Shown: positions 29,622-35,471 of the stretch, piece by piece | Numbering within the stretch: position 1 is the stretch's first letter | How the letters are laid out: each line of letters begins with the position of its first letter | DNA from: Chara braunii | Taxonomy: Eukaryota; Streptophyta; Charophyceae; Charales; Characeae | Direction of reading: 5' to 3' | Assembly (NCBI GenBank): GCA_003427395.1 | Contig: BFEA01000288.1 | Location: 27,588 to 63,058, forward strand | Length of the DNA: 35,471 bases | Notes under the pieces: model-generated | What the model was told of the DNA's origin: nothing | Databases searched by the model: none | Seen by the model: only the letters and a program-made list of their open reading frames with translations | Position numbers and translations under genes: made by a program

Positions 29622-29888
29622 TGTACAGTAGGTGAAGGGCACGTGGCATCGTTGAGCTAGTGAGAGAGAGAAATCCCAGTATATTAATCATCTTGGGGTT
29701 GCTATCTTCCCGTCATAGGGGCACGACCGGCCTCACTCCACATTCCGCCCTAGATGGTTCCAAAAAGTGAAAGGTAAAACAAAAGGGGAAAAGAAGATGA
29801 CAAGATGGGAATGGATTGATTGATTGCACCCGACAAGTGGATCAATCAAAATCGGTGAACAGGTATCGATCGTCGGTTTTATCGGTTG

Positions 29889-29890
<2 letters not shown>

Positions 29891-29957
<67 letters not shown>
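29891..29957. repeat. (GA)n microsatellite
   Basis: About 33 GA dinucleotides, continuing in broken form to ~29976. Confidence 0.97.
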
Positions 29958-29959
<2 letters not shown>

Positions 29960-30029
29960 AGGAAGAGAGAGAGAGACACGTGGCATCTGAGTAGGGGAAA
30001 CAAGGTTGTGAGTGTAGTGCGAGACATAC

Positions 30030-30190
30030 CTGGTGCTGGAAAGTGTACGACATCGGTCGACATAGGCTCATACTTCGGGGGATGTTGTTGATGTCATCTT
30101 TTGGCTACGTAGTACAGGCTAAGTAGGACTTGCCACGTGTAGCCTGGGAGACGAGCACCAGATAGGATATCAACTCTGGTGCTTCGTTGG
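30030..30190 (-). pseudogene. Exon-like unit B (type 1)
   Basis: The minus-strand unit ends CACCAG|GTATGT, a strong splice donor (GT at 30029-30028). Its first part reads ISYLVLVSQ-like, then a stop and frameshift, and its second half (MTSTTSPKYEPMSTDVV) returns to the frame shared with units D and F. Upstream it shares a ~165-bp flank and an ATT run with units C and F. Confidence 0.4.
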
Positions 30191-30352
30191 TGATGAAGGG
30201 GCTATTTCAACATTGTCAATTATGAATACTTGGTGGGTTCTTATATGATGAATCTAGTGAAGTGATTCTGCAGGTGATTCGAGGTCACAACTATTTGATC
30301 TTGTGTATGATGCTGCATGGCTTCTGAAATGCGCTATTGCTCGTTTTCCTTA

Positions 30353-30469
<117 letters not shown>

Positions 30470-30714
30470 CAAACAGGTAGTGACTCACACTGGCGCATAG
30501 CGCCCGACTTAAAGCTCGAAGAAGTGGAAGCCAAGACATAGTTCAGAAGCGAACACGCTTCAGCAGGCTTGGTGCATCAGCACCCGTGCATCGTAACTCT
30601 GGTCACTATGTCCGACACCCTGGGCACCTCGCACTTCAACCCCGGAGCGTCTTGAACACCCCACGAACCCACATACACGCATGAGACGAGAGAAGGAGAG
30701 AAGAGGGAAGAGAG

Positions 30715-30820
30715 AACTCTCCCTCTCCGAGTCCTTCTTCTGAAATCCACCATCTCTTCCCTACCTTCTCCCTACCTGACTACTCAGTGCCCACAAACAA
30801 CGAGAGAGAGAGTGAGAGAA
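30715..30820. repeat. Third, partial copy of the ~410-bp duplication
   Basis: Matches the left ~100 bp of 27249-27660: CTCCCTCTCCGAGTCC, CCACCATCTCTTCCC, CTCCCTACCTGACTACTCAG and ACGAGAGAGAGAG in the same order. Confidence 0.7.
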
Positions 30821-31060
30821 AAGGGGGGAGAGAGAGGACAGGCAGAAAGCATACCATCGCATGCTGATTAGACAACAGACATGCATAAACAGACAAAGGA
30901 AACAGGGGTGAACAGTACAGCAGATGGACGCACACTAACTAAGCAGGCAACCATATTCAAATGGCGCTGCTGTATGACGGGAGGGGCACATGATGACCTT
31001 TGGGTCCAAGCGGCATCTGTAAGTTATGGATTGAGGTTGTGGGTAATACGAGAGACGTAC

Positions 31061-31215
31061 CCGATGCTCGACGCGAGCAGCATTGGCCGAGATTGCTGGT
31101 ACTCGGAAAGCTGTTGAAGTCACCAACATCACTGTAGATAGGCTAGGTAGGATCTGCCATTCGTAGTCTTGGCGTCGAACGCCAAGATAGGATATCAACT
31201 CCGGTTCTTCGTTGA
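31061..31215 (-). pseudogene. Exon-like unit C (type 1)
   Basis: The minus-strand unit ends CATCGG|GTACGT (GT at 31060-31059). One inserted base near the start shifts the first half relative to unit D. The second half (VTSTAFRVPAISANAAR) is in the shared frame. Confidence 0.4.
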
Positions 31216-31434
31216 TGATGATGATGGGACTATTACAGTATTGTCAATTATGAACTCTTGGTGTGTTCTTATCTAGTGAATCTTGTAATACAATTCTGCT
31301 GTTAGTTCGAGATTAAGACTATCTGGTCTCAAATGTATGATGTTGTTTGATTTCTGAAGTACGCTATCACTCATTTTCCTGCATTTCTATTTGAATTGAT
31401 TTTATTATCGTTCTTATTGACTGATGAAGTACAT

Positions 31435-31485
31435 AATTATTATTACTATTAATATTATTATTTATTATTAGTATTATTATTATTG
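31435..31485. repeat. (ATT)n microsatellite, interrupted
   Basis: A degenerate ATT/TTA run upstream (minus strand) of unit C. Confidence 0.9.
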
Positions 31486-31538
31486 TCAGATATCTGGGTG
31501 CTAAAGAAATGAGGATGGGAGTGAGAAGAAAGACATAC

Positions 31539-31695
31539 CTTGTGAGGGAAGCGTGCGGCATTGGCTGCTACCTGCTGATACTTCAGGAGAGCTGTTGACG
31601 GTACCTGTGGCATCATAGTATAGGATAGGTAGGATCTGCCACCAGTAGTCTGGGCGTCGAGCGCCAGATAGGACATAGATATTGGTTCTCCATTG
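31539..31695 (-). pseudogene. Exon-like unit D (type 1), open
   Basis: The minus-strand unit ends CACAAG|GTATGT (GT at 31538-31537), a strong donor. The frame SYLALDAQTTGGRSYLSY, then VPSTALLKYQQVAANAARF, is uninterrupted and aligns with unit F residue for residue over most of its length. No known domain. The neighbouring unit E ends only ~30 bp upstream, too close for a normal intron, so the array as a whole looks rearranged. Confidence 0.42.
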
Positions 31696-31723
31696 ATGAT
31701 GGTGATGATATGAAGGCACTTAC

Positions 31724-31915
31724 CTTGTAGTGGCGATGGTCTGCATGGGCGACATCTTCAAGTACTTCGGGCAGCCACTGATGTCAACAGTTGCATTGTA
31801 TTTTGTAGTCTATAGTAGCTGTGTAGGAGCAGGCTGAGCACTGAGCGCCAAGTGTGAGTGTGAAGGAACGGGACTCTTGTGTAGAGAGGAGAGAGTATGC
31901 TCTCCAGGGACATTG
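31724..31915 (-). pseudogene. Exon-like unit E (type 2)
   Basis: The minus-strand unit ends CTACAAG|GTAAGT (GT at 31723-31722), a strong donor. It is collinear with unit A over ~200 bp and beyond into the flank (31725-32010 versus 28771-29090). Confidence 0.4.
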
Positions 31916-32017
31916 ATTATATTGGGGCAATGCTACTCTCTGGACACTGTGGTACTATCTAGCCTTCAATATGATGGTGTAATCTGGAATTGTCATCTCA
32001 CTGTTACTTATTTTCAT

Positions 32018-32033
32018 TGTTATTATTATTATG

Positions 32034-32074
<41 letters not shown>

Positions 32075-32082
32075 TACTATTA
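32018..32082. repeat. (ATT)n microsatellite
   Basis: An interrupted ATT run next to unit E, matching the position of 29085-29180 next to unit A. Confidence 0.96.
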
Positions 32083-32156
32083 GGTGCATGACTGTCTTTG
32101 GGTGCTAGAGGCATCTGTGAGTGGGGAATCAAAGTTGTGTGTGGCCAGAGACATAT

Positions 32157-32305
32157 CTGGTGCTCGTGCGACATTGGTCGCCACATGCTCGTACTTCGGA
32201 AATGTCGTTGACGTCATCTTCAAACATTGTAGATAGTCTAGATAGGATCTGTCTTCTGTGGTCTGGGCGTCAAACGCCAGATAGGATATCCACGTGGGTT
32301 CTTCG
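32157..32305 (-). pseudogene. Exon-like unit F (type 1), open, donor mutated
   Basis: The minus-strand unit is open as SYLAFDAQTTEDRSYLDYL, then KMTSTTFPKYEHVATNVARA, matching unit D. The donor position reads CACCAG|ATATGT instead of GTATGT, so normal splicing there would fail. Confidence 0.42.
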
Positions 32306-32464
32306 TTGATAATGATGATGAGTCAATTGCAGCATTATGAGCTTTTGAGTGCTCTTATTTAATGGAAAACTGTGATGCAACTCTGCTGTTGGATCATGAC
32401 TGACAGGGATTGAGTATATGATGCGGCTTGATTATTGAAGTTCGCTATTGCTCATCTTTCTCGA

Positions 32465-33680
<1,216 letters not shown>

Positions 33681-33711
33681 ATTATTATTATTATTATTGT
33701 TATTATTGTTG
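33681..33711. repeat. (ATT)n microsatellite, short
   Basis: About ten ATT-type units with two GTT interruptions. Confidence 0.93.
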
Positions 33712-34974
33712 ATACCAATATTCCAGTAACTTAGGATTCCTGCTGGCCCCATGCCTGCCCTAAGTGAAGGCGAAGCCTGGGCAAGCGAAGCAGTCACACT
33801 GCCGCACTGCCATCTTGCGACATGAACGAGCTCGCTATTCGGACATGCATGAGGACACCAAGGTGAGGGTGGAATGTGGATGGAAATTAGGGATACCACG
33901 GCCCTAGCCGAGCTGCAGGGCACTGAGATGGTAAACAAGTGGTGATCCTAGGGTAAGAAGGGTACTATGTGAAGGAGACTGAGAGAAAAGGGGGAGAGAG
34001 ATATACTTGGTTTAATGAAAAGCTACGTAGGTGCTGTCATCATGGGCCCTGGTCTTCAACAGGAGGAGGGTGACTCCGGTTGTACAAAGTGATGTAGACT
34101 AGCGGGGGAGCCAGACCAACGCTGGGCGCCTTATTGAATAGGCGACAATGTACTCCCTATAATTGTCTGCAAAATAGTGGGAAGGCGGTTGTTGACAATA
34201 TATATTCTCCCTCCTCAGTCCTTACTCAATATAATCATATTGGTAAAACTACTATTATTAGTACCCCAAATATTATTATTATTGACTTTACTAGTATTAT
34301 AAGAGAGGATGAAGAAGCTGATGTAGAAAAATAAGAATTCTTCCCCATATTTCATTTGTTGATTCCTCAAGATGCCTACCTCCCCTCAACTATACTAGAT
34401 GAATCCTATTGAAATAACGCTGGTATTCTGTCAACCTTAAGATTCAGATAATTAATATGGACTGAGTCATGATCAATGACATGTCGATTGCGGGAGCTCT
34501 ACCGGAGTTCATGCAGAACTCGGGAGGCAGGGAACAACAAGGTACGCTACTTCGACCCAGTTGTTGTTTTAAGACATATAGGCTATTATCAATAGTGGTG
34601 CTCATAAGGGCAAGGAATTCAGAATCAGTAATTCTTCAAGGGTTAAAGGATGAACAGAAGTCTTGAATTGTAAAAAGTGCGGGTAGAGAAGGGCTGACTG
34701 GGTGAAATGTCTGACCAAATGTGACTGATTGCTTCTGGGTACAACGATCTTGCTGTGTGGACGTTTCTTTGGAGATGTGGATGCGAGGTATCGACTTTTC
34801 ATAATCTTCTCTCTATACACCGCCTAAACAATGATGGGTACCCGTTGATTTGAGTTTGCTATGATTAACTGTCATGGATCACACCGATCAATTCTCATCA
34901 CACGTCTGATCCATCATAAATCCTCGAAACTAACAATGATTCAGGGTTCGAATGACATCAAAGGCAATGACTTG
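33712..34974. other. No supported gene
   Basis: Short ORFs without recognisable features. 34237-34301 contains ATT-rich words that do not form a clean repeat. Composition is more AT-rich from 34180 onward. Confidence 0.45.
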
Positions 34975-35471
34975 GTTCGTCGATAAGACTTGTGTGGGGG
35001 TAAGAGTAGCTGGGTCGCATGAAGCCTGCCTTATCAGTGACAGATCGCATGATAAAGGTAGCAGGGTCTATGAAACCTGCCTTATCAACGACTAGCCAGT
35101 GATAAGAGTAGCGAGGCTCTATGAAAAGGTCTTGCCTTACCACCGATGAGCCTTACACTGAGTCGCTGATAAGAGTAGCAAGGTTCCGTGGACACCCGCC
35201 TTATTGATGTCTAACCACTGATAAGAGTAGCAAGGAAACCTGCCTTATCAGTGGCTAGCCAGATATAAGAGTAGCGAGGTTTCAAGGACACCTCCCTTAT
35301 CGGTGATCAGCCTAGCACTCAGTCAGTGATAAGAGTACCAAGGTTCCGGGTGACCTGCCTTGTTGATGTTTATTCAATGATAAGAGTAGCAGAAAAACCT
35401 GCCTTATCAGTGACTAGCCAGATATAAGAGTAGCGAGGTTCCGTGACACCTGCCTTATCGCTGATAGGTTC
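34975..35471. repeat. Hairpin-forming tandem array, ~53-bp monomers in ~160-bp higher-order units
   Basis: At least nine monomers carry GATAAGAGTAGCRAGG followed by CCTGCCTTATC. The GATAAG and CTTATC ends are inverted, so each monomer can fold. The best is ACTGATAAG...CTTATCAGT (35217-35252), a 9-bp outer stem. The variant GAGTAGCGAGG recurs at 35106, 35269 and 35428 (163 and 159 bp apart), marking a three-monomer higher-order unit. The array runs off the right edge. Confidence 0.9.

Noticed and set aside
34134-34334. 66-codon ORF as a gene
   Set aside because: Short, AT-rich with Ile runs from ATT words, and no supporting signals.

Overview
This window looks like gene-poor, repeat-rich nuclear DNA of a green plant or streptophyte alga. 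The clues are a decayed Ty3/gypsy retrotransposon with a plant-style initiator-Met tRNA primer site, plant-type TATA boxes, GTATGT/GTAAGT splice donors, long ATT and GA microsatellites, and no bacterial-style coding density. The charge-rich ORF downstream of the integrase resembles, from memory only, repeat-encoded hypothetical proteins of Chara braunii. A charophyte source is therefore my best guess, but it is unverified. I see no intact, confidently functional protein gene.

Layout. 1-3.7 kb: tandem duplications, a glutamine-rich minus-strand ORF whose 5' part is duplicated, a GGTCCCAA minisatellite, a Thr/Ser-rich ORF built on an exact 66-bp repeat, and a minus-strand TATA box. 3.9-6.2 kb: a (GA)n tract, two strong minus-strand splice donors and two fold-back or MITE-like elements (4693-5353 and 5829-6195). 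7.6-11 kb: AT-rich, ORF-free sequence with two families of short diverged repeats, probably an old LTR relic. 11.6-12.4 kb: a diverged repeat array, including an exact 80-bp duplication around a single N. 13.15-13.7 kb: a rearranged nuclear 26S rDNA relic, with a sense piece joined to an antisense piece from elsewhere in the gene.

13.95-25.5 kb: a minus-strand Ty3/gypsy element. Its parts, in transcription order, are the 5' LTR (right copy, with a 365-N gap), the primer-binding site, gag, protease, reverse transcriptase to just past YMDD, a deletion that removed RNase H, integrase, an extra acidic/basic ORF, and the 3' LTR (left copy). The gag-pol frame carries eight in-frame stops, all explainable by C-to-T or G-to-A changes, plus at least one frameshift and the deletion. 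It cannot encode a working polyprotein.

25.5-35.5 kb: a collapsed TIR palindrome, a tRNA-like (SINE-like) segment, a ~410-bp direct duplication with a third partial copy, GA and GAT minisatellites, a roughly 1-kb-period array of diverged exon-like units each ending in a splice donor and each associated with an ATT microsatellite, and at the right edge a hairpin-forming tandem array with a ~160-bp higher-order period that runs out of the window.

Repeat coordinates were read by eye and may be off by a few bases. Family assignments rest on recognised motifs, not on database searches.
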